From NCBI RefSeq assembly GCF_026745355.1, contig NC_079208.1, positions 54,573,276 to 54,637,275 of the forward strand: a stretch of 64,000 nt of DNA, read 5' to 3'. Every line of letters starts with the position of its first letter. Position 1 is the stretch's first letter. Origin of the DNA: Beta vulgaris subsp. vulgaris (taxonomy: Eukaryota; Streptophyta; Magnoliopsida; Caryophyllales; Amaranthaceae). Shown one piece after another: positions 23,854 through 34,605 of the stretch. The translations under genes were made by a program, and so were the position numbers. The notes under the pieces are model-generated. The model had not been told where the DNA came from. It ran no database searches and worked only from the letters and a program-made list of their open reading frames with translations.

Positions 23854-24514
23854 CACTTAATTAAGCATATCACGTTCCGCAAAAGTAAGTTTTTTTCTCT
23901 CTCCCCTCTCTCCTCTCTACTTACAAAAACCCTAGCCTCCATTGTTGATTTTTAAAGGGGCTTCCATCGGTTTTTACCGTTGGAAACCCCCACCTTTGTT
24001 TTTTTTAATTTGTTTTTAGGTTTCCAATAACGATTTCTCCCTCGAAAGAAAGGGTTTTCGATCTCCTTCGTAAGAAAAGGTTTTTCGATCTCCTTCGAAA
24101 GACAAGGTTTTTCGACCTCCTTCGAAAGACATGGTTTTTCTCCTCTTTTAAAGGGGGAATTTCTACAGGTTACAATCCGGGATACTAGATCTAATGGATT
24201 GCCGTGAAATTATTTTGTTAGTGAAGAATTATGCGGGATCACAAAGGTTATCAATTTTTCGAATACGGTCAGATGAATCCGACGGAAATCATCCTCACGA
24301 CTACAAGGGATCGTTAGATTGTCTCTCCAACAAGGCTGTATTTTCCAGCGATATAAGCGGGATATGTTCCACATTGCAAGATTTGTTTGACGATCGTAGT
24401 TTTTATGAAGGAAATTTTTGTTTGATTCAACTTATGTATTTGTTTGATTCGATTGCTTATGTAGATGTCGTATGACTTTTTATTAATGAATTAATTTTAC
24501 TATTCAAAAAAAAA
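23854..24514 (+). mobile_element. Retroposon family R, copy C
   Basis: A 661-bp insertion between perfect 19-bp duplications atctaataatctagagtag (23835-23853 and 24515-24533), ending in an A run, the signature of LINE-driven retroposition. It starts with a pyrimidine-rich leader, holds a 28-bp minisatellite (ttttcgatctccttcgaaag, about four copies, 24050-24135), and carries an ORF at 24194-24475 (93 aa, starts MDCREIILLVKNYAGSQRL) that I do not recognise. The 3' end resembles those of 4822-5290 and 25440-26212. Confidence 0.75.
24194..24475 (+). CDS. ORF in retroposon copy C, unknown
   Basis: 93 codons from ATG to TGA. The central part (SDESDGNHPHDYKGSLDCLS) is hydrophilic and the end is hydrophobic. 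No known domain. The other two family copies have different, shorter open frames, so this ORF may be incidental. Confidence 0.25.
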   Translation: MDCREIILLVKNYAGSQRLSIFRIRSDESDGNHPHDYKGSLDCLSNKAVFSSDISGICSTLQDLFDDRSFYEGNFCLIQLMYLFDSIAYVDVV

Positions 24515-24599
24515 ATCTAATAATCTAGAGTAGAAAGAGTAGACAGGTTTCAAACATGAAGCTAAGGCCAATGTATCATCAATTTAGACGAGATTCAAT

Positions 24600-24786
24600 C
24601 AAGTAGTACGTGGTCACTTGGCAAGACTCTCGCCTTAACATCCTAAAGAGGAGGGGTAAGGATTATCTTATCTATCTTCCCCTCTACTTTCAAAGAATTT
24701 AACTATAAATTCAGACCAAGAAACTGTGAGAGTTGAGGTTTGGATATTTTCCTTCTCCTTATTACTAAAAAAACAAAACAAAAACA
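24600..24786 (+). mobile_element. SINE-like retroposon
   Basis: 187 bp between perfect 15-bp duplications tagacgagattcaat (24585-24599 and 24787-24801), with an A-rich tail (aaaaaaacaaaacaaaaaca). Degenerate Pol III-like boxes occur near its start (cgtggtcacttggcaag; ggggtaaggattatc). Confidence 0.75.
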
Positions 24787-25084
24787 TAGACGAGATTCAA
24801 TATTTGACCTCAACTGCCATCCTCCACGAACTTACCAATTAAGCTACATCATATACCCAAAGTATTGTAGTTCATGTATTTTTCTCAATTAAATATTTTG
24901 TCTTCTCTATTTTCCGAAAAATCGATATAGTATATATGGCTTTTGTATATTCCCGTGTCCGATAAAGGATCACAAATAATAAATGTTACAGTAATAATTG
25001 TTCTATAGAAAAATTAATACTTCCTTCTTCTGAAATAGATGTAACGTGAAGTAATAATATTCTTAGGCTAAAAATATGATACTC

Positions 25085-25327
25085 GATTATTATTTTCATT
25101 GAAAGATAATTGGTTCGAAGACCAACCCCTCCTAGGCTACTAGCCTGCAGGGAAGGCCAACTCATAGGTTGAGTACCAGGCTAAACAGCAAAGTAAGAGC
25201 AGGCCAACTCAAAGGCTAAGTACTAAGCTAAACAGTAAAGTAAATGTCCCGACAAATTATTGGGATGCGGATTCATATCCGAGACAATGCCCTGAAATTT
25301 AGGATGGTACTCCAATGAACTACCACT
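25085..25327 (-). mobile_element. Probable SINE, boundaries uncertain
   Basis: Minus-strand sequence tagtggtagttcattggagt and gatatgaatccgca resembles box A and box B. Related words (aaaaatatgat) lie on both sides as a possible duplication. An internal block, gccaactcataggttgagta, is repeated once. Confidence 0.45.
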
Positions 25328-25439
25328 AAAAAATATGATATTCAATAATTATAATGTTACTTTTACATGAATTTTGATATTTGTGAAATGAGTGTACGTA
25401 CTTGCATGAAATAAGAGGAGAGTTGGCAACTAACAAAGA

Positions 25440-26212
25440 CAAGGTTGCGAGAGGGTCACACGTTACAATACCCCCCCTTTTCTCCCCTAAACCTAGTTTT
25501 CTCTCTAGCTGCCCACCCTCTTCTCCCCTAAATCTAGTTTTCTAGCCGCTCCCTCTTCTCCCCTACCCCTTTTTCATTAGTTAGGGGTTGTCATGGATGA
25601 GTTTATTCATGGTAAACCTTTCTTTCTTATTTTCAGTTTTTAGTTTATTTTCTTGTTTTGTTGAATAAATTAGTCTCTCTTTATGAGAGTTTCTCGAACC
25701 CTACTATGGGCTTTTTAGTCTTTATTGTGGAGATCTCCTTCTCCCCTATAGGAGTTATGAGTCTGGTTTGTTTGTGTTTAGGTATGAAAAATTATTCTGA
25801 TTGGTTGAAGTTCAATAGTATCAACATGAAGATATTGAAAATTCGAATGCGGTCAACATGGTTCGATCAAAAATGCTCTTCCCCAAACTAATGGTCCTGT
25901 TCTTTTGGACTTATTTTCAGTTCAATTCAGTTTAGTTTCTCTCAGCAATTCAGTTTATCTCAATTCAATTTAGTTAATTTCAGTTTCTCTCAGTCCAAAA
26001 GAACGGGGACCATGTCAGATTGATAGACTTCATTATAAATAAATAGCTGCTTGATTTAGCAAATATAAGGGAGGTTATGTTGTATTCCTTGATCTAGTTT
26101 ATTGTAGTTTCTACGAAGACGAATTTGATTTGATCTTGTTTGATTATATATTGTTTTTCTTTAATGTCTATTGTAAATGTCGTTTGGCTTTCAATTAATA
26201 AAATTTCTCTAT
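25440..26212 (+). mobile_element. Retroposon family R, copy B
   Basis: Begins with a pyrimidine-rich leader in which tctcccctaaacctagtttt is repeated (25490-25560). It carries the coding-like block shared with the 4822-5290 copy (LLNKLVS; GFLVF; YSDWLKF; a segment ending STWFDQK). The 3' end tgtcgtttggctttcaatta is followed by an A-rich tail. Interrupted by the 119-bp MITE at 25893-26011. No clear target duplication. Confidence 0.55.
25893..26011. mobile_element. Small MITE with 19-bp terminal inverted repeats
   Basis: Left end ggtcctgttcttttggact; the complement of the right end is ggtccccgttcttttggact. Interior is degenerate ttcaattcagttt repeats. It splits retroposon copy B. Confidence 0.75.
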
Positions 26213-27118
26213 GAAAAAAGATACGTTAAATTTTGTCACGGACAAATTCACAATGTCAGCAGTAACTCCTTAAAATTATAAGACTTTAATTGTTCATTTT
26301 TAATTTTTTTATTATATATCCGGGTGTATCGTGGACATGGTACACTCAAGGTTTATTTTTTTTACTCATTGCTCATTTAATATTATCTAAATAAAAGAAA
26401 GTTCCAAATAAACAAAAATTAATCTTGAATATGATACACCTAAGTATGATAAATACACTCGTTTTCTTTTTAACCATATATGAATTGATCTCATCCACTC
26501 CAAATACGAGTGAAGGACCATTATTTCCTGTCTAAAACAATAATCTACTTTTCACTTGCATTTTGGTGTATCATATGAAAATAGAGTCCCTTCAAAAAAA
26601 AAAAAAAAAAAAAAAGGCTAGAGTGAAATATTGTTTTTTCAGAAAACAAAAATGTTGAACGATGCAATGTAGTACAACCTTGGACCTTGGTCACTAATAC
26701 AGTACACTTCCTTAATTAAGATTTAACAGTAGCAAGGTTTATGTGGACTGTGGAGAGAGATATTTAAAGGACAGATGGATACAAAACTTGAGTCATCAAA
26801 TATTAATTACTTTAAGTATATAACTCCTCCTTCCAGATTTCACCCTTAAATTAGTCAAACATTTGCTCAAGTCAACTTGTCATAAAAGTAAGTTGGCATT
26901 TTGTTGGTTTCGAGTTTCGACTGCCTTCCTAACTCCTAACAGTGAGGAACCGTGAGTTGATCCGGAGATTTAAGATTTACCATAAGATTACCTCATAAAT
27001 TTTAGCAAAAGCTATTTAGTTAGAATATTTTCAAAATAAACGTGGTAATATATTTGTAGATAAAAAGAACAAAAATCTATCACTTAGAAACCACATCTTC
27101 TCTTGAAATACTTATTTT
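26213..27118. other. Intergenic with GTGTACC-type boxes
   Basis: No gene. Hairpin-like boxes gggtgtatc/atggtacactc (26322-26347) and a weaker one (26430-26462) bound an AT-rich segment (see findings). A 21-base A run is at about 26596. Confidence 0.5.
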
Positions 27119-27120
27119 CT

Positions 27121-27210
27121 ACTACCTCTGTTTTTTTTAGTTGCAACGATTAGACATAAAGTGTGAGTAGAAAATGTCTAATCGTTGCAACTAAAAAAAA
27201 CAGAGGTAGT
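27121..27210. mobile_element. Miniature Stowaway foldback (perfect palindrome)
   Basis: Two 37-bp perfectly complementary arms (27121-27157 and 27174-27210) surround a 16-bp loop. With TA flanks, the ends are ctacctctgttttttttagt, close to the Stowaway consensus. Confidence 0.8.
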
Positions 27211-27219
27211 ATAAGTTTC

Positions 27220-27780
27220 AACGATTTGGTACCATTAATATTTTTATTGAAAATAAAGTCTGGACACATACGGTTTAACACCATCTTACTGACATTAATA
27301 ATTTGTGACGTAGGCAGACTAGCGGAAAAGTTCGAGAAGGATTTGCGGAAAAAGGCCTAAACTGTTTTGCGAAAAATGGGCCGACGGAGTCCGATTGACT
27401 ATTGTGATACCTTTTCGGAAGCGGAACGGCCAACGAGTCAAACTCACCGCTATGCTGTGATGTATAGGCGTCTTAGGCCATCCGGGTCCGTTTAAGGCCC
27501 GAAATCAGCTTTTTAATTATTTTCGAATTTAATTATTTCCTTAATTTCGTTTTAGGGTTTTGTTTAACGTATTTAAACATTATTAGGTCAATGTTTGGAG
27601 GCAGTTTTTGACTTTTAATAATATCACAGAGTTTATACTCTTTCTGGTGGATTCCGGAGTTTTTACAGATTCATCGCTTGTGAATATGCTTGTTCTTAAT
27701 ACGAGATTAGTGCTTGCTAATCTCCATAGTTTCCGACTGCGTCAATTTGACATTGTGGTTATTATTATCGTTGTTATAAA
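27220..27780 (+). repeat. LTR-like fragment
   Basis: The run from tttagggttttgtttaacgt through ttgtgaatatgcttgttctt to ccgactgcgtcaatttgac has the look of a plant LTR 3' end, but no partner LTR, primer-binding site or coding region follows. An open frame at 27608-27877 is hydrophobic and probably incidental. Confidence 0.3.
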
Positions 27781-27974
27781 TTTATTATGTGCAATTTTGC
27801 CATTTTGTTTCAATGGAAATTTACCGATTAACATTTTTTCATTTTCTCATAGTTCTTACATATATATTATAAAATAATGATAATCAAAGTGTAAAAAAAA
27901 AAGTTTGGGTTCAAGAATGCGTGAGATAATGTTGAGTTAATCAATGGAAAGCGAAGAAGGGAGAATATTTATAA

Positions 27975-28260
27975 TACACCTGGGTGTACCATACTTATGG
28001 TACACCCAAGACTATTTTCTCCAAATGAGCAAAATGAGCGAATGAGCAAATAAGCAAAATGAACAAATGAGCAAACATTTCTATCCATTTAAGAAAATGA
28101 GCAAACATTTTTATTACAAAATGAGCAAAATGAGCAAAGGAGTAAATGAGCAAAATACTCATATGAGCAAATTTGGTGTCAAATGAGCACCTGAAGTTCT
28201 AATTTATTACTAAAATACCCCTGAGTGTACCATGCTCATGGTACACCCGGGTGTACCATG
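27975..28260. mobile_element. GTGTACC-hairpin element with AATGAGCAAA minisatellite
   Basis: The left end is a perfect hairpin of gggtgtaccata and tatggtacaccc with a 2-base loop. The right end has gagtgtaccatg/catggtacaccc plus an 18-bp palindrome ggtacacccgggtgtacc (28240-28257). The interior is irregular repeats of aaatgagcaaaatgagc. No coding. Confidence 0.65.
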
Positions 28261-28379
28261 AGTGAACTCCGAAGAAGGTGAGAGGGAAAGACCAGATGTG
28301 TTTTACCTTGAATGAAAAGTTTGGCACGATATGCAAAGATGTCCTAAGTTTAGTATATGTATTTTGAAAATTCTAGTGT

Positions 28380-28750
28380 GCTTTCAGGAGCACGGTGCAC
28401 CCACTAAATGTGTTCCATTATTAATAAGTAAATGTTCTATTTTAAAAAGTATTCGTTTATAGCTTATTTTCGGCAAAAAATATTTTCTATTTTTCGTGAA
28501 AATATGTTCTATCTTTGATGAGAAAATGTTCTATTTAAGTAATTCAATTTTGGCAATGTTTCACTTCAACAATATAATGTTTATTTTTGTAATAATTGAA
28601 TTCTAGTAATGTTACACTTCAACGACAGTAAATGTTTGTTTTCAAAAGTGAACTCTTATAATTTTCCACTTCAACAGTAAAATGTTCGTTTATGTAAGTG
28701 TGTTCTATTTCAAGAGTAAAATGTTCGTTTTCATTTTCGTAAATATTCTA
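28380..28750. repeat. AAATGTTCTATTTT-type minisatellite
   Basis: About ten degenerate units of aaatgttctatttt/ttcaacagtaaaatgttcg follow a box gagcacggtgcaccc at 28388-28402, similar in plan to the element at 27975-28260. Confidence 0.55.
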
Positions 28751-28810
28751 TTTTGCATTGTTGGAGCACAATCTACGGATAAATACGTATATGTATATAT
28801 ATTTTTTTCT

Positions 28811-28972
28811 AAAGATTAGTAAGGTGAAGCACTGAAGTGCAATACTAGACCATAATCTCCCATACTTTAATTCGATCCAGCTGCACAGGCGATATCTTTT
28901 GGGAGTGGGGGATGCTAAGAGAATCTCACGCCATAGATACAAACCTTACTACTAGACCAAGTAATACTTGGT
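28811..28972 (-). mobile_element. Probable SINE
   Basis: Minus-strand box A-like (tggtctagtagtaagg) and box B-like (ggcgtgagattctc) motifs in tRNA-like spacing, followed by a T/A-rich end. No clean target duplication. Confidence 0.5.
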
Positions 28973-29023
28973 GCCCAAGTTAAGATATATGAGTTGTAGC
29001 AGTACAACACTTTATTTGGCAAA

Positions 29024-29215
29024 TATTTTTTTTTTAGTAAAGAGGAATCTATCTAGACCTCAACTTACACAGTGTTCTTACGGGCCAGACACTTTACAGT
29101 AGGAGGAAAAGGTAAGAGGAAACCTTATTTCCAAGTAGCATAGTTGGGAGGATTTGATCTCATGACTTTAAGGTTACAAAGTGAATTTTCAACCAAATAG
29201 CAAACAAAGTTGGTG
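29024..29215 (-). mobile_element. SINE
   Basis: 192 bp between perfect 11-bp duplications tatttggcaaa (29013-29023 and 29216-29226). Poly-T at the left end marks the 3' tail on the minus strand. Box B-like sequence atgagatcaaatcctccc is visible. Confidence 0.7.
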
Positions 29216-29279
29216 TATTTGGCAAAGACGTCTCCTTTGATTTACATATGCATTACTTATAATTTAGAGAATAATTATG

Positions 29280-30452
29280 TGTGGCAACCTATGTTACTTG
29301 GACTCTTTACGTGTAAAATCTAATATCTTTTAGTTTTTTTTTTCGAATAATAAACTAAAAGATATTAGATTTTACACGTAAACACAAAATATAACGTGGT
29401 TCAGTCTCACCTCTGAGATCTACGTCCACAAGAAACAAAACTCTTTATTTCTTTGAATCCTAAAATATCAAACTCTTGATACAATAAGATTCCCCTCACT
29501 ACTAACCCTAGTAATGACTCCCAACACTTAACTCTAAGTGTTGACACTCTCTATAATGTTAAAGTTACAGAAAAAGAATGATTCTCAATAATGTGCTTCT
29601 TAGTCAAGCAAGTAGAGGACAATTACAATCGGAATAATAACTTAAATCTGACTCGTTCACTGCTATGCTCAGTGCCGGAGGAAATAGTTTTCAGCTTTTA
29701 ATAGACTCGATTTTTCTCTCTGAAAACGTGAGATTTAAAAGTGAATTATGATTCCCTTTTATAGGACTTGGTTTGGACGAAAATCACTTAAAAATATCTT
29801 TATCTTTTAATCCTTGATTTAAGGGATAAAACTTTATCTTTTTCTATCTTTATCTTTTAAACTTAAAAAGATAAGTTTTCCATATTAGATTTTCTTTTTC
29901 AACTCAAAGTCTGTTTATATCTAAAAAGTATTTTTCCAAATCCTTTTAGAAAATTTGAAAACATGTTTTAGTAAAACTCTGTTTTATAAAGATCTTTTAT
30001 TTGAAAACACGTTTTTATCAAAACCCGATTATTATTAAAATCTTTTCAAAAACTCGTTTTTATCAAAACCTGATTTTTATTAAAATCTTTTCAAAAACTC
30101 GTTTTTATCAAAACCTGATTTTTATTAAAATCTTTTCAAAAACTCGTTTTCCTTAATCCTTTTTATTTCTGATTTCGAAAACCTATTTCCTTTTTATATA
30201 GATATATAATTTTAATATAATTATTTACTTTCTTAACTCAAAGAAAATAATAATAATACTAACTTTATATTTCTATATTTAGCACATAGCATATCACTAA
30301 GTTAGAGCATATTACATTTTAATTTAAAGTAACTATTCTAAGAAATTATAAACTAGAACTTCATTCTTGATTCTTCTTTTCTTCAAAGTCTTCGTTTATC
30401 AATTTCTTTCTTCATGCATCTGTTGCAACTGTTACATACTTTCATGCTACAA
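29280..30452 (-). mobile_element. Probable solo LTR (copia type)
   Basis: On the minus strand it starts TGTTGTAGCATGAAAG and ends GGTTGCCACA. Near its 3' end it has gtggacgtagatctcagagg and tgaaccacgttata, a pattern familiar from plant Ty1/copia LTRs. No pol or second LTR. Contains a 31-bp-arm palindrome (29306-29382) and a 45-bp tandem repeat (cgtttttatcaaaacctgat) of about three units at 30012-30150. Boundaries are inferred; no target duplication found. Confidence 0.4.
29306..29382. repeat. 31-bp perfect inverted repeat
   Basis: Arms 29306-29336 and 29352-29382 are exact complements, with a 15-bp T/A-rich loop. Confidence 0.8.
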
Positions 30453-30952
30453 CATATTATATTAATTTTCATCATCAAAACATAACATGTGCATAAAACA
30501 TAACATGTACATGCACAACATACGTGTTCAAGTGTTTGACTCTACTAATCTATGAAAATTTTCAATGATTTTGGCCCAAATGAAGTATCCAAGTGTCAGT
30601 GTCCGTGTCCATGTCCAAGTGTCAAGGATCTGACATGGGTATTTGAGATGAATTGAAGAGTCTATATAAATAAGGTGGCAACACTATCCAAAAAGAGCAA
30701 ACTGATAAATTAGCTGAAACTGAATATAAATAGCTCTGATGAGGGAATTGGCATTAGACAATGGAAATTAAAAAGGATGTAAACCTAGTATACGGTATAG
30801 AAAGAAAAAGAAAAAAGTGAAAGAAAGAATACGTAATGAATGAAGGGAAGAGTGGCAACAGCATGCAGATGCAATTACTCCAAAGCTTAATGATACTTAC
30901 TTAGATCTCTCTCTCTCTTTCTACTTTCTACCTCTACCAGTCTATCTGTATA
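30453..30952. other. Intergenic
   Basis: No gene. A run of related words agtgtcagtgtccgtgtcca at 30592-30625 and a (TC)n tract at about 30906. Confidence 0.45.
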
Positions 30953-30957
30953 CCTAT

Positions 30958-31374
30958 TGTTTCGATATTGAACAAGAGGATACCTGATATTGCGATTTGC
31001 GAGGCCATCATGTATAATAATCCTTGAACCTCGCCAGTAAGATGTGCCTGCAAGATGAACTCCACGCACGGGGTGGGTCCCCGTGGCGGAGCCTCCGACG
31101 CTCAAGTCAGTACCCAAATATGGATCAATATTATAGAGAAAGTAGTGTAATTTGTAGGGAGTGGAGAGAGATCCCTTTACCTTGACCGTTAGTCCCCTAT
31201 TTATAATAGTGACTTATTAGGTTAAATAGATAAATGAGCCTCTTAGGGCCTACGGGCCATATAACAAGTTATTCCTAATAGAGGAACGAGCATACTCGTA
31301 TTGGGCCTTATATTATTATTAAGGTAATTGGGAATAAAGACCGCTTTAGGTGGCGTCATTATTATTCCCATACA
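30958..31374 (-). repeat. LTR (3' in element orientation)
   Basis: Nearly identical to 34182-34600; differs by missing single bases near 31222 and 31308. Confidence 0.9.
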
Positions 31375-32605
31375 ACTAGCCCCCCAGGTCTAAGTTCAAT
31401 TGAAGATGGAACTTGAGCTGGACACTTTATAATTTAGCTATGGAATGTGCCTTGAGGCTTTATAATATATTACCATCTTTGCGGTCAGTGTTACAAAGAT
31501 AATATCGAGTTTGTACCATACCGTTGCACTTGGTTCCTTTTCGAGCCACAAGTTGCTAATCGGTCAATTGACAGTACATGGTGTCGAGCTTGTACCGTTG
31601 CACTTGCTACTTTTTGAATCACAAGTTGCTAATCAGTCAGCTGACAATACATGGATCCTTGTCAGAAGTTGCTAGATTCCTTTTAGCTTGAATGAAAAGA
31701 ATGTAGTTTAGCAATTAACAATAGAATCACTTTATTAACTTTACATTTCTATGATCATTTTGAGCAATTAATACTCAAACGTTTTTCTGACGATTATTAC
31801 TAGTTAGCCCCCACTCTTGAGTTGTGTCAGGTTAAGAGTGACATCAATATTTTTTTTTTTTTTTTTTTTTTTTTGGTTTCATGAGGTAACATTTGTATGA
31901 ATTTATATGACTTTATCCAGCTATTATGATATACTTATTAGCCCCCCACTCTTAAGTTGAGTTGGAGTCGGCTTAAGAGTAGTATAGTCTAATAATATTT
32001 AGAACGTATGCTATGAATATGAGTACGCTCCTTTATTTCACCATAAAGATATGCTATGGCGTAGTCATTATTCTTCACATAAGCATAATTGAAACAAAGC
32101 TAATAAACACTTGTTGTGAGGTGGACTTAGTCACACTCTTGTGGTATGTTCTTGCAAGTGAGCATATCATGTTTATTGAGTAGTTTGTGTCACTTCAGAT
32201 CTCTGCTTATACTCAATTTAAATTTGGCCACTTTAATGCAGAGAACATTAGTTTATAGGACACATATTGAGAAATGTATGCAATTTCACAATGAGACATA
32301 ATTTACGATCACAAAGATAATATAGGAAGAAATACTTAGCTCTGCTCCTCTACTGGGAGAAGTTGAGTCTGTGACCTGCCGTATTGAAATACATAGACCA
32401 TACTCAAGCTCAAATAAAGAGCACAACTTCAAGAAATCATGAGCTTGATCATATCTCATGTTCAGCATTCGGAGGTCTGCATGTATAGAAGACAAGTGTG
32501 CTCGGCTAAGGTTTGCGTGCATCATCCTCTGTGAATGTCTGTTGAATTTTAGGAGCAACAATTGTATATTATGCTTCTCACTCAACGGCGGATTAATATA
32601 TCACT

Positions 32606-33008
32606 GACCGCTAGGTTTTGCTTCTCCTTAACAGCAGATCCACTAAGGTCGTAGACTGTTAACAAAGATAGTCAATTTGAGTTTTGCTTCTCTTTTAGCG
32701 GCAGATCCACTTAGGTCGTTGACCGCTAATAGAGATAGTCAATTTGAGGCCTGCTTCTCTCTAACGGCAGATCCACTTAGGTCGTTGACCGCTAATAGAG
32801 ATAGTCAATTTGAGGCCTGCTTCTCTCTAACGGCAGATCCGCTTAGGTCGTAGACCGATAAGAGAGATAGTCAATTTGAGGTTTGCTTCTCTTTTAGCGG
32901 CAGATCCACTTAGGTCGTAGACCGCTAATTGAGATAGTCAATTTGAGGCATGCTTCTCTTTAACGGCAGATCCACTTAGGTCGTAGACCGATAAGAGAGA
33001 TAGTCATG
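32606..33008. repeat. 66-bp tandem array inside the LTR element
   Basis: Six units sharing the core cggcagatccacttaggtcg followed by agagatagtcaatttgagg, plus a partial unit upstream. The units differ in alternating blocks (accgctaat or accgataag), suggesting repeated internal exchange. Confidence 0.85.
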
Positions 33009-34181
33009 CATGTTGTGTTACTTCTCGTTTCTCCCGTATGTATGTCGTTAAAGCATATATAGTTAGCTGAGATAACCTTGCTATTATAATAGAGCCCTCT
33101 TGTGACCTTAATGGAATAGAACTCCAGATTCACGAAACTCTGCCTTTGTTATGTAGATGTGGAGATATAGCTCAAACGATGACGATCACTCCATGATATA
33201 TACATTTGCTCAAATAAAGAGCTTTAGGAATGTGCACATGTAATCTTCTGAGTTCAACCTTGTCTTGCGACTAGCTCTACCACTTGCAGATTTTTGAGAC
33301 TTTAAGACATCTTACTCTTTTTAGTAAAAGAAGTGGAGCCTGCCAACCATTTTCTGCACACGAGTTTACTGAGACATAGACTTTCATATGAGGTCTGCTC
33401 GGTTACAGGCTGTCATAAGAGGGTTGCAAGTCTTTTCCTCGGCTTTAATTATGCTATATTGAATTGAATAACTCCAAGAAGATGGAACTTGTAGCACACA
33501 TAATCCAAACAAAAACCGAGTAAGATAATGAAACTCCCCTGGCTTGCTTGCTGTTCACATAATTCTGAGGGCATTTGCTCCTGGAGACACATGGTTGCTT
33601 AGATAGTGCACTGATCATGGGTGCCTAAATAGCAAATGAATTTCATTGGTTTCTTGTCCTCTGTTTGTGAAGGTTGCGATTCTGCTTTAGAGAGAAGCCA
33701 TTGAAAAGCTGTCGTGAGTTGCGAAGGTAGTCCAAGTACCGCCATAAAGTAAAGGAGCCCAGTTTTTCTTCTAGAGAGATACTCTCCAGTAGCCTTCCCT
33801 TGCGTCATATCGTCTTGGTTTTTTAGTGTAGCAGGTGCAAGACTCCACCTTTGCTAATGCTTCCCATGGATTTCTATCCACTTTAATTATTAATTGGGAA
33901 TTTGATGAAAGAATCGATGCAAACCCGATGATACATGGCCCGCCTCTGGAACGCTTGAGATTATCACCAATATGTTGATGAATATGGATCGTTTCATGAT
34001 TTCTCAATCTTTGAGACTAGCTAATTTTGAGTGGTAAACTCGATAATTAATCACTAGTTCTGCCGTAGATTAGCATCTAACTGATGTTCGTTCATCCACC
34101 TATCTCTCCACTCTACACTGTTCTTTCCCCCGTGAGGTTCTAGGGCAATAGTTAATTATTGCCCCTCCTTCTAGCGCCAAT

Positions 34182-34600
34182 TGTTTCGATATTGAACAAG
34201 AGGATACCTGATATTGCGATTTGCGAGGCCATCATGTATAATAATCCTTGAACCTCGCCAGTAAGATGTGCCTGCAAGATGAACTCCACGCACGGGGTGG
34301 GTCCCCGTGGCGGAGCCTCCGACGCTCAAGTCAGTACCCAAATATGGATCAATATTATAGAGAAAGTAGTGTAATTTGTAGGGAGTGGAGAGAGATCCCT
34401 TTACCTTGACCGTTAGTCCCCTATTTATAATAGTGACTTATTAGGTTAAATAGAGTAAATGAGCCTCTTAGGGCCTACGGGCCATATAACAAGTTATTCC
34501 TAATAGAGGAACGAGCATACTCGTATTGGGCCTATATATTATTATTAAGGTAATTGGGAATAAAGACCGCTTTAGGTGGCGTCATTATTATTCCCATACA
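34182..34600 (-). repeat. LTR (5' in element orientation)
   Basis: Partner of 30958-31374; followed on the minus strand by the primer-binding site. Confidence 0.9.
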
Positions 34601-34605
34601 CCTAT

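Larger units (their letters stand above)
30958..34600 (-). mobile_element. Young non-autonomous LTR retrotransposon
   Basis: Two LTRs, 30958-31374 (417 bp) and 34182-34600 (419 bp), differ only by two or so single-base indels and are flanked by the 5-bp duplication cctat (30953-30957 and 34601-34605). On the minus strand the LTR begins TG and ends CA. The primer-binding site next to the upstream LTR is ttggcgctagaaggagggg, the TGGCGC type common in Ty3/gypsy elements. The polypurine tract is cctggggggctag. The 2.8 kb interior has no gag or pol and no frame above about 100 codons, so mobilisation must be in trans. It contains a six-unit 66-bp tandem array. Confidence 0.9.

Noticed and set aside
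27608..27877. 89-codon frame with hydrophobic segments
   Set aside because: Within LTR-like sequence; not recognised and compositionally biased.
32606..33008. CRISPR-like regularly spaced repeats
   Set aside because: Units are contiguous 66-bp tandem repeats without unique spacers, inside a plant LTR element.
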